Positions 1 through 13,500 of a stretch of 64,000 nt of DNA are shown here, piece after piece. Position 1 is the first letter of the stretch; the number at the start of each line of letters is the position of its first letter. Location: NCBI GenBank assembly GCA_037447655.1, contig JBBHKE010000040.1:372491-436490 (forward strand), in the 5' to 3' direction. Both the position numbers and the translations under genes were made by a program. The notes under the pieces are model-generated. The model was not told the DNA's origin and did not search any database. It saw nothing but the letters and a program-made list of their open reading frames with translations. The DNA comes from Zygnema cylindricum. Taxonomy: Eukaryota; Streptophyta; Zygnematophyceae; Zygnematales; Zygnemataceae.

Positions 1-1384
1 AAACGACGAGTTTATATGGAAAAAAAATGAATAAAAAGCAAATAAAAAAGCATATAAAGCAAAAAAAATGCATAGAAAGCAAAAAAAAAGCATAAAAGGT
101 AAAAAAAAAGGCATAATAATACTCATATTTGAGCAGCAAAATGGTCAAACATCAAAAGACAGGCTCTTAGGAGAAAATTGTGACAAAAAATGGTGCCGTG
201 GCTCGAGAATATTTTATTATTGAGCCCAGAAAAAGTCTAAAAACCATAAAAAATAAAGATAGAGCCAGAAAACCGTAAAAGAAGATACTAGAGACATAAA
301 AGGCGGTTGTGACTCGAAAAAGGGAGCCAAAACAAGGGAAAAATATAACAAAATAGTGGTAATAAAAATAAAGACATGACTTGAAAATAATCCATTTAAC
401 TTTTGAACTGTTTTCCCGCCCAGAAAAAGCCTAAAAGCCATAATAGGGATTCAGAAAAACCAAAAAACCCATCCCTCTCCCACTCCCTCTCCCACTCCCT
501 CTCCCTCTCCCTCTCCCTACCCCTCTTTCTCCTCTCCCTCTCCCTCTCCCTCTCCCCCTCTCCCCCTCAAATGGTTTTATCTCACCTTATAATCCTCCCT
601 TAGTTGCTTTGCCTCCCACTCTCTAAACATTCTCCGACTTTCTGCATCCTCTCCTGCAAATTTTGCAAAAAAAACACTTATTAATCCTTGAAAAAACCTT
701 ATTTAATCGCCTAAAACTCCAGAAAAAAACCAGGAGGCAGTCAAAAACGATTAAAAAAAAAAAAAAAACTCGAAAGAAACTCGACTATTTAAGAAACCCC
801 TTAAGATAAAACTCAAAAGCGCCTCAAAAGCAACTTTAGAGAATTCAAAGTCTAGAATTTCTGCAAAATGGAAAAAGCCGTTGGAAGAGTCGCCGATCTA
901 TTTCCATATTCTTAAAAAAGTAAAAAAAAAATCACTTATTTTGCATACAATTTACAACTAGTAACTACATAATTCGTCATGACTAGTGTACTCCACACTA
1001 TTTATGAAACTAGATTTTACTCCACACTATTTATGAAAACTATAGTTTACTCCACACTATTTATGAAACTATAGTTTACTCCACAGTAGTTATGAAACTA
1101 GATTTTACTCCACACTATTTATGAAACTGCGTGAAATTAAACGAGTTTCTTAAGGTAAACTCAGTCGTCTGTTTAGTACAAAACATGAATTAACATAGAA
1201 AGCTCCTCATTTGTGAAAATTGTATCAAAATTAGATTAGGATTGGTAACTAAACTAAAACCTTTGTTAACAAAGGTGTTGAGATTCGCAAAAAAAGAGGT
1301 AGCAACTAATAAAAAGGTCAAAGTGATTGCTGCTACCTTTATCTACTGTTTCAAAACAGAAATAAAAAATAAAAAATAACGAAC
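1..1384 (-). other. Intron 11 of the DExH7 gene (part)
   Basis: No further helicase exon can be read here on the minus strand. The stretch holds A-rich sequence at the left, a CT-rich tract (about 465-560) and a 29-30 bp tandem repeat (989-1128). Confidence 0.55.
989..1128. repeat. 29-30 bp tandem repeat, about 5 copies
   Basis: The core TACTCCACACTATTTATGAA recurs about five times with alternating spacer ends (ctagattt / ctatagttt). A similar core (ACTCCACACTATTTA) occurs once inside the TIR element near 37590, so the repeat may derive from a piece of such an element. Confidence 0.85.
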
Positions 1385-4300
1385 CAATGGATTGTCTTCT
1401 AGGTTTTCGTGTCCCTCCAGTTGAGAGAGAGGCCGATACACCAGATTCTTCTTCCTCATCCCATCCTTTTTCCTCCCCTCTCTCTCCCCCTCCTCCTCCT
1501 CCTCCCTCCTTTTTACTTTTTGATGGCTGTTGAGAGAGGAGGGAATTTATAAAGGCCATGCGACGTGACTCCTCCTCGGCTTGGTCTTGTTTGTTTGTTG
1601 CTGTGCCTGAGATTTTATGAAATATATAATTTAAATATTTAAAAAATGTTTCTAAGAATAAAACTTGAGACATGAATTTGCGACATGAAAGTTTGAAGTT
1701 TTAAGATGAAAATTTTAGAAAGAATCGTCAAAAATAGAGATAATTAAAATAGATTTTGTAACAACAAACATTGAGAAACGATTTTTAAGAATGAAAAAAA
1801 GGCAAAGCTGACAATCAGAAAATATCTTAAAGAAAGGAAAAAAACTTACGAGAAAGGGTGGAAAGAGAAAAAGTTAAAAAAAAATCACGAGAAAATGGAT
1901 TTCGACATAAAAATTTGTTTCAGATATATACATATCATGACTTCTCAAAGAGAGGCGAGAGGGAGGTGAGATGAGAGAAGAGGGGGCGAGGAAAGAGGAG
2001 AAAATAAACTGAGAGAAAATTTTACGAAAAGGAAAAAAATCTTAAAGCGGTGCAAAGTGAAAAGGTTAACAATGAATTAGAGGAGAGGAGAGTGGGAAGA
2101 GGAGAGAGCAAAGAGCAGAGAGCAGAGAGCAGAAGAAGAGAGAGAAGAGGAGAGAGGAGAGGGGTGCACCTGTATCTTGCCAGTGTAGCCACATATCGCG
2201 ATAAGGTTGAGGAAGCAATCGGTAAAGTGGTTGATCTGAGAGGAGGGAGTAGAGAGCGAGAGTGGCCACTGCATTTTGGGCATCCTACAAGTTTACAAAA
2301 CGAGATACTTTTATCGTCCTCGGTACTATCTTTATTATTCTTGCTAGTTTTGAGGTATAATTCAATTTATTTAGTGCCGTCAGTATAATTCTTATCATTT
2401 TTCTTGTTATTATTTTTAGTTTTACAGTATAATTCAATTTACTTATTGCTGTCATTATAATTCTTTTATTTTTAGTATTGTTTGACAATATAACTCAATT
2501 TAACACATGGTTCTTTCAAGTATACTGTGCCCAGTTCATCAAAATGCCAAAAAAACTTAACCCATTTTATTGCAAACACCGTTCTCTGTACCAAAAAAGT
2601 CCAAAAAGAAGAGTCAAAGAATTAATAAACCTATTTATGCTATGGGCAGAATTATGATATAACCCAGAATATTACTTACAGAGATACTATCAAATCCGTC
2701 CTCCTCTTGCTCCAATTGAAACGTCACTGGACCTCCGACTTGTTTAGTTTTCCCTCGCCCAGAAGATGGTCGTACAATTGTAACACAATAACTAAAATTT
2801 CCTTTCCACGAACTTGTTGAAGATTGTGAAAGTTTTTCAAATTTTGGAGTTGCCCAAGATTGTTTTTGACAGTGTTGTTGAAGAATTGCTTTGGGAAGCT
2901 TTTGGGCATCCACCTGAAGAAAATTTTCCAACACAAAAGAAATAAAAAATGGAGTTATAGTTATGATTTTTTTGATAAAGTGTTTTACAGTTCTATAAAG
3001 GAATTGAAGGGACGATACTGCTCTGCTATATTTTAAAATAACAATAATAATGAAGAGGAGATACTGCCGCTCCTTTCACTTTCATGTTTTCCATTTTTTC
3101 GGAAAATTAACATTAATCTAAGACTCTCCATCTCCTCTTCCCCTCCGCATTCCCTCTCCCTTTTCACACATTTCTTTGAATTTTCATTTTCACTCGTTTG
3201 CACTCTTCCTTCCACTCTGACTCCCACTTGGTTTTTTCTTCAAACAGTTATTTCTTTACCTGGGGAGAAGGAACTTTTGATTTTTTTCCACCTTTTTTTG
3301 TTTCCTTACTACTCCAAGCTGCTTCCTCTCTCTCCCTCTCCTGCTTCTTATGCAAAGCGACCACCGAGTCCGGAAGAGCCTCTCCTCCTCCCTCTTCGTC
3401 AAAAAAACCACCAAACTCAATTTCATCCTCTTCTTTTTTAGTCTCCTCCTTGTCTTTCACTCCTTTTTCCCCACTCTCTTTCTCCTCCCCCTCATCGTCA
3501 TCATTTTGTTCATCTTCGCTATCAGAAATTTCTTGTATTTTTCTTTCTGGTTTTTCTACATCTATCCCCTCTTCCCTTTCCTCGTCATCCCACGAGGATA
3601 ACTCTGTTAAAGCCTCATTATCGTCCTCTCCCTCTACCTCTTCTATTGAAGTCACATTTTGAGCTCTATAAAGAACTTCTTCTGGAAGACCTGCAAACAA
3701 AGAGGGAGAGAGAGAGAGAGAGAGAGGGGGAGAGAGAAAGAGAAAAAACCGTTGTTTAAACTAAAAACCGGCACCCTATGAAAAATAAGAGATTTTTTGA
3801 TTCCCCGAGGAGATAAAATTTTACAAAATAAAATTTTAACTGAGATTCACCAATCAGTGAGGATGATCGAATATGAACAAACATCCAGTTTGGTATATTG
3901 TAATTAGAATGCTTTGAATAGCCAGAATATCTGTAAATATGGATAATAAACCCCAGTTTATGTTGAAACAAAAACTACCGTCCGACAACTCTTAGAAAGA
4001 CATAACACATGTTTATTGAAAATCAGAAAATAAATGCACGCTATCAGATATGCTTCATGAATAAAAAAAAAACTTGATACACATCTAAGGAAATACCATG
4101 AATATTTCACCATTTCTTCTCGAAGACCTCAATTATTTTTCGCAGCTTCCTCTTTTTCTTCTACACGTATAATAACAAAACTAGGAAGGAAAGAGGAGAC
4201 CTTATTTCATCCTTTCTTCTCAAGGATTTCTAACAATATTCCCAGCTTTCGTTTTTTTTAATGCACATGATAGAAAGGAAAAGGGCAGACGTTATTTCAT

Positions 4301-7300
4301 CGTTTCCTCTTGAGGATTTTGAACAATATTCCCAGCTCCCGTTTGTTTTAAGACACACATAATAGAAAGGAAAAAGACAGACCCAGTTTGATCATTTCTT
4401 CTCGAAGATCTCGAATAATCTTGCCGGCTTCCGCTTGTTTTGCTTTGTCTCCTTTTTTTTTCGCCTGAAAAGCAGCTTCCTTTGCGGCAGTATACTCTTC
4501 TGCGGCATATATTGCTCGCTCTTCTGGAGATACCTGTTGATGGAAACTAGAGTTGTATGTTACAGTTATATGTTAGAGTTATTTGTTGAAAATTTCTAAG
4601 ATTTCCATGCCCTTCTTTCTGGTTTTTTTGGGTTTACTTGAGAGTAGAGTCATATTAGAGTTTAGTTATCTGTTCAGAATTTCCTACGATTTCCATACCT
4701 TTTTTTAAGGTAAAAAAAAAACAGAATATCAAGTTAAACATGCGAAATTTAGAGTTAAACGGGCTAAACTCTCACTGCTGGAGATACCTTTCGATTGGAA
4801 ACTTGAGATTATGTTCCAATTTTTTTAGGATTTTGATGGTTTTTTGAATAGAATTTTGAAACTTTTTCTAGTTTCCAGGATTGTTTAAAGCATATTCTTC
4901 TGCTGTCGAAACTGCTCTCACTTCTGGAGCTTCACATCGCGATTAGTGTTAGACATTTTTTCGAACACTTAAACGTCTTTAACTCTATTGTCAACCGTTA
5001 AATTATTTTCTTCAGAAGAGAAGTGGAAAGGTACAGTCTCACCTTTCAATCATGACGTCACAGTCGAGAATCAAAAAACAATGGGGAGAGGAAAAGGACT
5101 TTTGAGTGCCCTAAAAATGCTTAACACTAATAGATATGGGTAGTGAACCTGTCTTTGGAAAATAGGTTTAGAAAATCGTTTTTTATTATTTACCTTTCTT
5201 GTCTCCTTCCTCCGCCGTCGCTCTCGGGGATCTGCCCAAACCTAAAATATCTCCAGAAAAAAATGAGAGAAAGTAGTTTTAGGAATATGCATAAGAAATA
5301 TCTCTTGCAATCTTTCAATCACAGATAGAAAAAACACCAAAAAATACACAAAAACCCACTTGCACTTCAATTGCACACTCTTTGAATCTGTTCTTTTTTC
5401 CTTTTAAGATAGACACATGTTTAACAAGCAAAAACGAAGAAGCTGGGAAGGAGGGAGGACTGGAGGTATGAAATAATTGGGAATAGGTGAGGTGAGGAAA
5501 GAGAAAAAGAGAATGAAAATTTGTTTGTCGACTTTCAAAATCTTGATCAATTTTTGTTTATGTCAAAACAAGTCTTTTGTAGAAAAATCCTCAATCCATC
5601 CTTCTGGGATAAAGAAGGGACAGAGGGGGTGGGAGAGAGGGAGAGTAGGAAAGAGAGAGCGTCGTGATTCAAAACTGACCTAAGTTAAAAACACAAATAT
5701 GATGCGCTTTTTCATGTGTACAAACTCACCTCCCAGTCATCCTTATCACTCTCCTCCCCTCCATCCTGTTCAAACCACCCCGATATGCGAATATATGAAC
5801 CTTATCAACTTTTCGGTTTAGGTGTCGATTATTTAAAGCTGACGAATAACATTTTCTGGAAACAAGTCAGTTTGAGTAACAATTGGAAAATAAAAACTAC
5901 TAGGAAAAGCCGTTTTTATTTCCATAGTATTCCAATCTATATTTATTTTACTTCCATACATGAATTCGCATCCATACAATTATTTCATCAAAAAAAATTG
6001 TGGTGAAGAAAGACAATCGTTTCCATAAAAAATTTATTATTAAATTTCGGAGATGAGAAAAAATCTAAAAGTTGGAGTGTTTATTGATGCACTCCTAAAA
6101 AAAAGTTCTCCTCTCATGATTGAAATAGAACAGAATACAGTGTTGAAGCAAACTTAGTAAACATCATTGTTGTTAATAGCAGATTAAAATTAGAGGATGA
6201 AAAACAAACTGTTTATCACTACTTTACTGGTGAAAAAAGTTCATTTCTGAATCATATAAATGGAAACCTAGAAGAAACTCTAGAATTAAGCAAAAATAAG
6301 CAAACTGATCAAAAAGCAAATATAGCAAAGATGAGATAATTAAGTTGCGTGCTATGTCAGCACAAATTGAAAAAAAAAAAACAGGAGGACTGACCTCCTC
6401 CTCCTCCTCCTCCTCCTCCTCTTGTTCCAAATATCGACGAATCCAAGCAGCCTGTTTTGCCTTTGCAAATTTCTGCTCCTCTTCTGCCTCGATTTTTGCT
6501 TGTTGACTTTTTCGAGCTTTCTCAGCCTCAAACATCTTGTCTTCTTTCTCTTGTATTGTCTCTTTCTGGTCTTGAGAATCTTCGATTGAAGACAAAGAAG
6601 GAGACTCGGGTCTAGCTGTCAAAATAATCCCAATTGTACCACCTACACCCCGACAATTTCAAGAATATTAGTCTTAATGTAAAAAACATGGGTGATGCCA
6701 GAAAGCTTGGGTTGAGAAAGCTTGAATGATTTGGATTTTGGAGATGTAATAAACATGACTAAAAAAAGTGGATGATGCCAAAAAAGTTTGGATGGAAAAA
6801 GCTTAAATGATTAAAATTTTACCTTCATTTTCACTTCGTATTCCGGCAGAATATTTACGAGGTAGTTCTTCACCAGGAATGTTAAGACACAACCAATCCA
6901 AGGCTGTTTCTAGTGTTCCGTGCCCCTTCAACCAAAATAAAGAGAGAATTTTCTTCAGTGATAAATTTGTTTTTTTGTAGTAGCATAATAAATCCTTTAC
7001 TGCATATGCATGTAGAACAGACCGGCAATTTCTCAAAATAGTAAGAGTGGTAAGCAATCCATTGCCTTACATGGCAGTTTACGGGACCCACAAACAGGTA
7101 TACCATGAGAGAGAGCGAGACAGAGAGAGAGAGAGTGAGGTTGGGGGGTGAAGGGATGAGGAGAGAGAGAGGGGGAGAAGGAGAAGGGCAGGGAAGAGGA
7201 TCTTTCCTATAATCACAATCTACTTGCTGAAAAAGAGAGAACTTGCTCAATTTTTGGAACTGCTAGTCATATCGAGAAGTAATCTTGCGGAAAATCAAAT

Positions 7301-8939
7301 TTAAACTGACGTGAAAGTAGGGTGCTAATGGTAAATGTTACACAGGGATAATTTTATGAGCCTTTACTCCTGATCAGCAAGTAAAGACAAAAGAGAACTA
7401 AAAAAAAAAACGTCACCAAGAGCTCACCACACTTATTGCACTCAAAGCTTTCTCGGTCTGTGGGACCGAAAAACCTTCATTAATCAAAGTGTCGTAGATG
7501 CTTTTAAGCCTCTTAGCTGAGACCTTCTTCTCATTTTCAGACAGGTCTTCTTTACCATTTCCTTCTCCAAACAATTGACTCGTCTGCGAAAGCCACATGA
7601 AAAATGGGTGAATAAAAGTAAGTCTTGAAAATCTTCACCAATAACAGCTATTCAAAGTTTTAAAAACACTACAAAAAATGGGAACTGTAGCACAGATACA
7701 ATTCAGCTTTCTATCACATTATGTTCAAGACCAAAGTCCAACAAATATCCTCTCACTAACAACAATCTTAGGAAATCTTTGGCGGAAACGGCAACGGTGA
7801 TGTCTATGATATACACAAATACCAAGTAAAGGATAATACACTGCCCATCGATATTAGAGTTAGTAAATAACTAGTGATAACGCTTTATTGGAATGAACTA
7901 TACTAGAATATGTCTTAAAACGTGGCTCATCGTGGGTCACTTAACTAAATAGTGTCATTAACACTAATTTATGATTTTGAGTCAAAAAATCCCGCACTTG
8001 AATTAGAGTTATTAACACTTATCGTGATGGGCATGCATAAAAGTATTATAAAATTCAAGGCAACAAGATGAAACTGGTGAATTTTGAACACCTTCCTATA
8101 AAAAAATGATCCTAACCGACGTTAGGGATTGATTAGGTTTGTACACCATATGAAAGCAGAAATGTCAATTTTCTCCAAACTCCACACAACCCTAATTTCA
8201 ATTTTTTACAAGTGCATGTGTTTCTCTTTTGTGTTCTTTTAAATTAGAGACCGAAATTTTAATTGCATCAGTTAATGTGATGCGAATAGTTAGATATTGG
8301 TTATTGTTCCCTTTTTTTATTTTTTCGATAGATTTGGAAAAAAATGTTTAGACCGCGCTTTTTTTATTTTTTGCTTGCATTTGGTCATTTGCCATCCTTT
8401 CCTAGAAATGTACAATGTAAGAATTTGACTTATTGGATATGACTGTTTCAGACTCGTCACCATTGACCACTAACTTTAGCGTTTTCACTTACTTGAACAC
8501 TTACTTTAGTTATCACTTCAGTTTAACACTCACGTTATATATCACCGTTGAACACTCACTTTAGCGTTTTCAAACATCTTCCAAGACGTCAAACAATTTT
8601 CAAAAAAATTCCAAAGAATTTCACGAGTTCAAAATGGTTTTATTTTCTGAGTTTGTCTAGGTTTATCTTAGAATCGATTCCTTTTTTGTTAGGGTTTCCC
8701 TGAAGTCTGTCCCTAACCTGGATCAATTGACGAAACTTTGCCTCAATAGCAGTACTGAGCTGAACTTGTGTTGCTTTGGTTGTAGCACGAGCTACAGCTG
8801 TGTCCTTGTGACGGATGTCACGGCTGTAGCCAGCTGTAGTCTGTTGTTTTCCTGCAAGCACTTTATTGCCAGCAAGTGAAACTCCTCCCCCAGAAGAAGG
8901 AGGAAGATTCTGGGAATTGCTTTTCTTCTTTTTGGCCAT
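1385..8939 (-). CDS. DExH7: DExH7/DHX29-type DExH-box RNA helicase, N-terminal 646 residues (11 exons, continues off left end)
   Basis: Exons on the minus strand: 8939-8718, 7583-7428, 6925-6823, 6615-6395, 5765-5730, 5241-5194, 4533-4383, 3690-3260, 2913-2680, 2284-2170, 1606-1385. All junctions are GT/AG and reading phases agree, giving about 646 residues with no stop. The start at 8939 has a good context (A at -3, G at +4). Visible parts: lysine-rich N-terminus; UBA-like helices at about residues 95-150 with ALDWLCLNI, the DHX29 hallmark; acidic linker with IRRYLEQ; VWADPRER; a 36-nt microexon DGGEESDKDDWE; a dsRBD-like segment (about 457-560) with LPKAILQQHCQ, SGRGKTKQVGG and QPLYRLLPQPYRDMW; then SRRMAFINSLL. 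DHX29 family helicases assist scanning by 43S ribosomes; the plant members are DExH7-like. The RecA-like helicase core is not in the window, so it must lie beyond intron 11 (over 1.38 kb). The last donor (gttcgt) is weak. Confidence 0.88.
4101..4440 (-). repeat. Four-fold 90-100 bp tandem array made from the 3' end of DExH7 exon 7
   Basis: Units begin near 4111, 4211, 4301 and 4393. Each carries a version of the minus-strand sequence coding for the end of exon 7 (AEAGKIIRDLREEMIK) plus the start of the following intron. Only the unit at 4393-4440 is the real exon end; the other three are decayed copies in intron 7. Confidence 0.8.
4933..5145. mobile_element. Probable short TA-type MITE in DExH7 intron 6
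   Basis: The left end (cacatcgcgattagtgtta) and right end (taacactaatagatatgggt) are imperfect inverted repeats that match the ends of the other 'CACYGCCCATCG' elements in the window. No coding capacity. Confidence 0.4.
7839..8036. mobile_element. TA-flanked MITE, about 198 bp, in DExH7 intron 1
   Basis: Ends CACTGCCCATCGATATTAGAG and an imperfect inverse ending in atcgtgatgggcatgc, flanked by TA. Same family as 12937-13130, 17383-17586 and 47651-47842. Non-coding. Confidence 0.6.
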
Positions 8940-9040
8940 TGTAAGAAATTATCGTGAATGATGACTGGTATGGCTTAAGCTGATTTTCTACATTGTGCAA
9001 ATTTGATACATTGATTATTTGTAATCGATTTATTGATAGT

Positions 9041-9242
9041 TGATTGGTTGATTGTCTAATTTGTTAGCTGATTGATTGGTTGACTGATTGGTTATGAATT
9101 GATTGATTGATTAATCTATTTATTCAATTGATTGGCTGATTGGTTAATTGACTGATAATTAGTTAATTGGTTGATTGATTATTTGATGAATTGATTGATT
9201 GATTGATTGATTTATTTATTGATTTATTGGTAGTTGATTAAT
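9041..9242. repeat. Degenerate tetranucleotide (TTGA)n-type repeat
   Basis: About 200 bp of interrupted TTGATTGATTGG-like units next to the 5' end of the DExH7 gene. Confidence 0.75.
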
Positions 9243-10369
9243 ATTAATTGAGTTCACTGTAGAAAGAAAAACGGCATGAATCAAGTCCGTCAAGTTTGCA
9301 TGTTTGTTTAATTATTTGTACAATGTAGGTTTTCTTTCTGAACGTCCTTCCAACAGTGTTCAGCGAATGTGTAAGGAAATTAAGTTTTTGTTAAAGATGT
9401 TTTCAGTTCAATCGTAAATCCAAATGGTTTGAATGAAAAAATTGCTGTTGACGACCATAAGACTTTCATCTTATTTCACAACTTTAGAGGAAGACAAAGA
9501 GCGGTGAAGCTGCAGCAATAGCGAGATAAAGAGACAAAAATGATGTCTTCCATCCTTCCATCATCACCGTTAAAAGGAGAAAAAAACTAATATTCGTAAA
9601 TATATCACTATGGAAAGAGAGAAGTGATAACTATGATGATGTAACTCACTATCAGACACTTCCAGGAGAGAGAGCAAAAACACAATGGCTCTGAGTATGA
9701 GCAAACCTATGAGAGGAGAGAGGTAATGACCTTCATCACTTTACAAAATACCCAATGCAGGCTAAAAATTCAAGAAGGAGAAACGCAGCATCCATTGGCT
9801 TGATAGAGCATCCATTAGCCAATTCAGCCATAAATTACATAAAAGTACAGAAATAGGATGAGGCATAAGTACTGTAAGTACAATTATCACACCTTATCGA
9901 AGTACGGGCCATTTTTATGATTCTGGGTAGGAGAGTTTATGACCGTCCGATGTGGCAAATACTTGCGCAAAGTCAGGAAATGTGCGAGGAATGACAATAT
10001 CCGATTCACTCCGGACGTCTCTCAAGTGAGGTTTAACCGTCGATTATGATCGTGTAAATGCGTCAATTATGGCTTGACGTTTGCAATTTTGCACGGAGCC
10101 ACGGAATCTCTGCAGTATGCAAGTATGCAACCCAACAGAATGTACTTTCTGTACAGAAATACCGTACATTAAATGTCCTTATTACAGTTATTAGGGATGA
10201 CATGTCATATCGGCTAGGACCATAATCTGACTTTTTTTTTGCAATGTTTCCAAATCTCCTCCTGGAAGAGGATTGCATTACCATTTTGATGATTTCAATT
10301 CACGAATAGTAAGAGATCGATAAAGAGAAATAAAATAGAACAATTTTTCTATTGCTTCAGAAACAGGGA

Positions 10370-10495
10370 GAGGGAGACGGATAAGGGGAGAAAGGGAGAA
10401 CAGAGCGATTGATGGAGAGTTAGAGAGAGAGGGAGAGAGAGATAAAGAGAGAGAGGGAGAGAGAAAAAGAGAGAGGGAGAGAGAGAGAGAGAGAA
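10370..10495. repeat. (GA)n-rich tract just upstream of the F-box start codon
   Basis: Purine-rich gagaga/gggaga repeats ending 25 bases before the ATG. GA tracts are common in plant promoters and 5' UTRs; the role here is inferred only. Confidence 0.7.
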
Positions 10496-10519
10496 TTAAA
10501 GAACAAGAGCCTGTACTTC

Positions 10520-13500
10520 ATGGCTGAGGCAAGCAGTAGTGATCCTTTGGATGGATGTTCTTTGTCTCCAGAAAAGGAAACCATAATTAATGATGATTAT
10601 CAAGAGAATGCCAGTATTCTGCAGGAGGATCAAAAGCCCAACGAACTAGTTGAAAATACAGAGAATTGTGATCAATGCGACACTCCTAACGATGACTCAC
10701 TGCCTCCTGGCATGCATGACAATTGTCACACGCCTGTTGATGACTCACTGCTTCCTGGCCTGCCTGATGACATTGTTTGGAATATTATAACGCGGATCCC
10801 TCGTTGCAAAATTCAGGTTTTAAGAAGTGTCTGTAGAAAGTGGCGAGAAGTGATTGGCAGTGACCATTACTTTGAAGCAAGGGAAAGGATAGGTGTGGAA
10901 GAGGCTTGGCTGTATGCATCCATCAGTGATTGGCAGGTAATCTCCACCTTGTTAACTCATGTTCTAGCTCTCTCAAGCATTTGTTGCTGTGTTAACTCAT
11001 ATTCTATCTCTCTGAAGCATTTGTTACCTTGTTAACTTATATTCTGTCTCTCTTAAGCATTTGTTCTTCCTTTCCTGTTGGTTCTCTGTTGTTGGACTCT
11101 GTCTTTTATTCTGTTCATGAAATTAGGTCTTCAAATTCATCTTCGGAGTTAATTCCACTTTTAAACGTTTTGATGTGCGCATTTCACGCATTTTGCTTTG
11201 CACTATATGTACCATTTTATGCATGAGTAAATGTGAAGTTCAGTGGGAAACTGTGAGCAGATAGTCAATTCTTCACTCAATTCTTCACTTGCTTTCAAGT
11301 TCGTAAGGTTTCCAAGTTCCTTTTGATTGATCATTTTTTATGTTATATGTATGCGTTCGGTTCTGGTTTTTCACTGCAGTGGATTGTTGTTTGTCTTTTA
11401 GCTTATTTCCTGTTTTTCTTCTGGACATTTTCACACTGTAGTGGTTTACCCTCTCTTAAGTACAGCATCTGGTTAACCTGTGACTGATAATTGTGCTCAT
11501 CAGTTGCACATCACAGTTGTCGCATCTTGCTGGCAGAAAGTTTGAACTTTCTATCATTACTGCCTTTTGTTTTCTGGAGACTAGAAAAACTGCTTGTTTG
11601 TGTCCTTGGAAACAGCAGTCGTTTGTATATGTGTGTAACTGTTGCTGGTAACTGATGTTTTTTTGGACATCGTGTTTCAGTGTCACCTTCATATTGCCTT
11701 TTTTTCCACTTTTATTCCCCTGCTGTTGTACGATGGTTTGCCATCGCGCTTTTTAGTAAAGTTTATTTATCCTATTGTGACTCTTATGAAATTTACTGTC
11801 TTTTTTATGTCTCTCCAGGGTGTTAATTCATGGTTTGCATTCGATTCCCACTGTAGTCGCTGGCATCGACTTCCTCCCATTCCAGGGTCGCAGCAAAGAA
11901 ATGTTCTCACACTCCAATTTGCTGTGCTTGGAGGCAAGCTTCTGGTTTCTGGAATGGTAGAGCGAGAGAATATTGTGGCCGGAGCAACTGGAGTTTTTCT
12001 ATACGACCCTCGATCAAATACATGGAAGAGAGCAGCACCTATTAATACTGGTCGATGGTTTTGTATGAGTGGTGTGGTAGATGGAAAATTATATGTGGCT
12101 GGAGGCATAGGCACCTGCAATAATCTAGCTCTAGTACAAACTGTAGAAATCTACAGCATTGAGGAGGATAGGTGGGATCAGGTAAGAAGAGAGGATAAAA
12201 TTGGTTTTTTCTTGGAGTCGTGTGATTGCTTAATTTAATTGTGAATGTCGATTACGTCTCGACTATTATTTTGCCTGTGGAGGTTTACGTCAGCCGCTAT
12301 TTGTTGTAACTTGAGATGTTATGCATTTATTTTTTCTTGGAGAGTCAATCTAGCGGCTGCAAAAATTACAGAGTGTAAATGTGATTTTTTTCTTACTTTC
12401 CCATAATCATGTTCGCAGGTGGAGGCTGGCAAGCCAGTTGAGCTAATGACACTTCCTGGATACCAGGCAGTGGTAAACGGAAAACTTTTTGCAAAAAACA
12501 TCGGATGGGGACCTAGATTGGGAGTGTCATACGATCCTATCGAAGGAGGTCTTCAAGAGCTCAGTGCACAAATGGTGAAGGTGAGAATGTGCTTTAGTTT
12601 CCAACTTTGTTTAAATCAGCATACTGTACAAACTTTTCGCACTGTATGTACTTCTAAGTACGTACAATACAAAACGTGTACTTTATTATAGCTGAAATAC
12701 CAATTTCGGCAGGAGAATTTACTAACGGTTTCTGGGCTCATGGACCAGAAACCCACCAGAAATGCTAACATGTTTTAAACCTTCGAGAAGCGCTGACTGT
12801 TTTTCCAACCAAAATGGACGTCACATGAAAGGCCCTAAAATCTGGAAATTGTGTGACATATAGTAGTGCCACGTTGGCGCGAGTTTTTTAGTATGCGCCT
12901 CAGTTTAAAGTACTAACTTAACGTAATAAGTCAGTACACCACCCATCGATATTAGAGTTAATGACACTAATTCGGCTGCGACTTTTTTTTTGGCCAAAAA
13001 TCACAAAATAGTGTTAACAACACTATTAAAGACGTCGACTACAATCTACCACGTTCCCTTGCACTAAATTAGTTTTTTAATTTTATTTCGTATTAACATA
13101 AGCCCTTAATGCTAATAACGATGATCGGTGTAGTTGTACAGAGTGCGTACAGGACTATCATATTTTTGTTCTATGGTTGAAACACTTCCAAAAGCTTCTC
13201 AAGTTTATTACTTCTGTTGAAGAAACTCTGAATCACGAAGTCGAATGACATGACTGTTTATTCTCACTACCGCTTTTTTTCTATTTGAACTTCAGGGCTG
13301 GACTGGCCCAACGGCTGCCCTCGATGGGGAGATATACATTGTCGATTTTAATTGTAATCACCAACTCAAGGTTTGGGATCGTAAAAACGACATCTGGCAA
13401 GCCGTTGGAGATGTGCAGATGCCTGGATCTTTTCATAAGCCATGGGCCGTCCAATTGGTTGCATTTAAAGGCAAACTCTGTCTTCTTCTACCTGATCTCA

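Larger units (their letters stand above)
8940..10519. other. Divergent intergenic region between DExH7 and the F-box gene
   Basis: About 1.6 kb separates the two start codons, which point away from each other, so both promoters must lie here. I see no clear TATA box. Contents: degenerate ATTG repeats at 9041-9242 and a (GA)n tract at 10370-10495 that probably lies in the F-box 5' leader. Confidence 0.6.
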
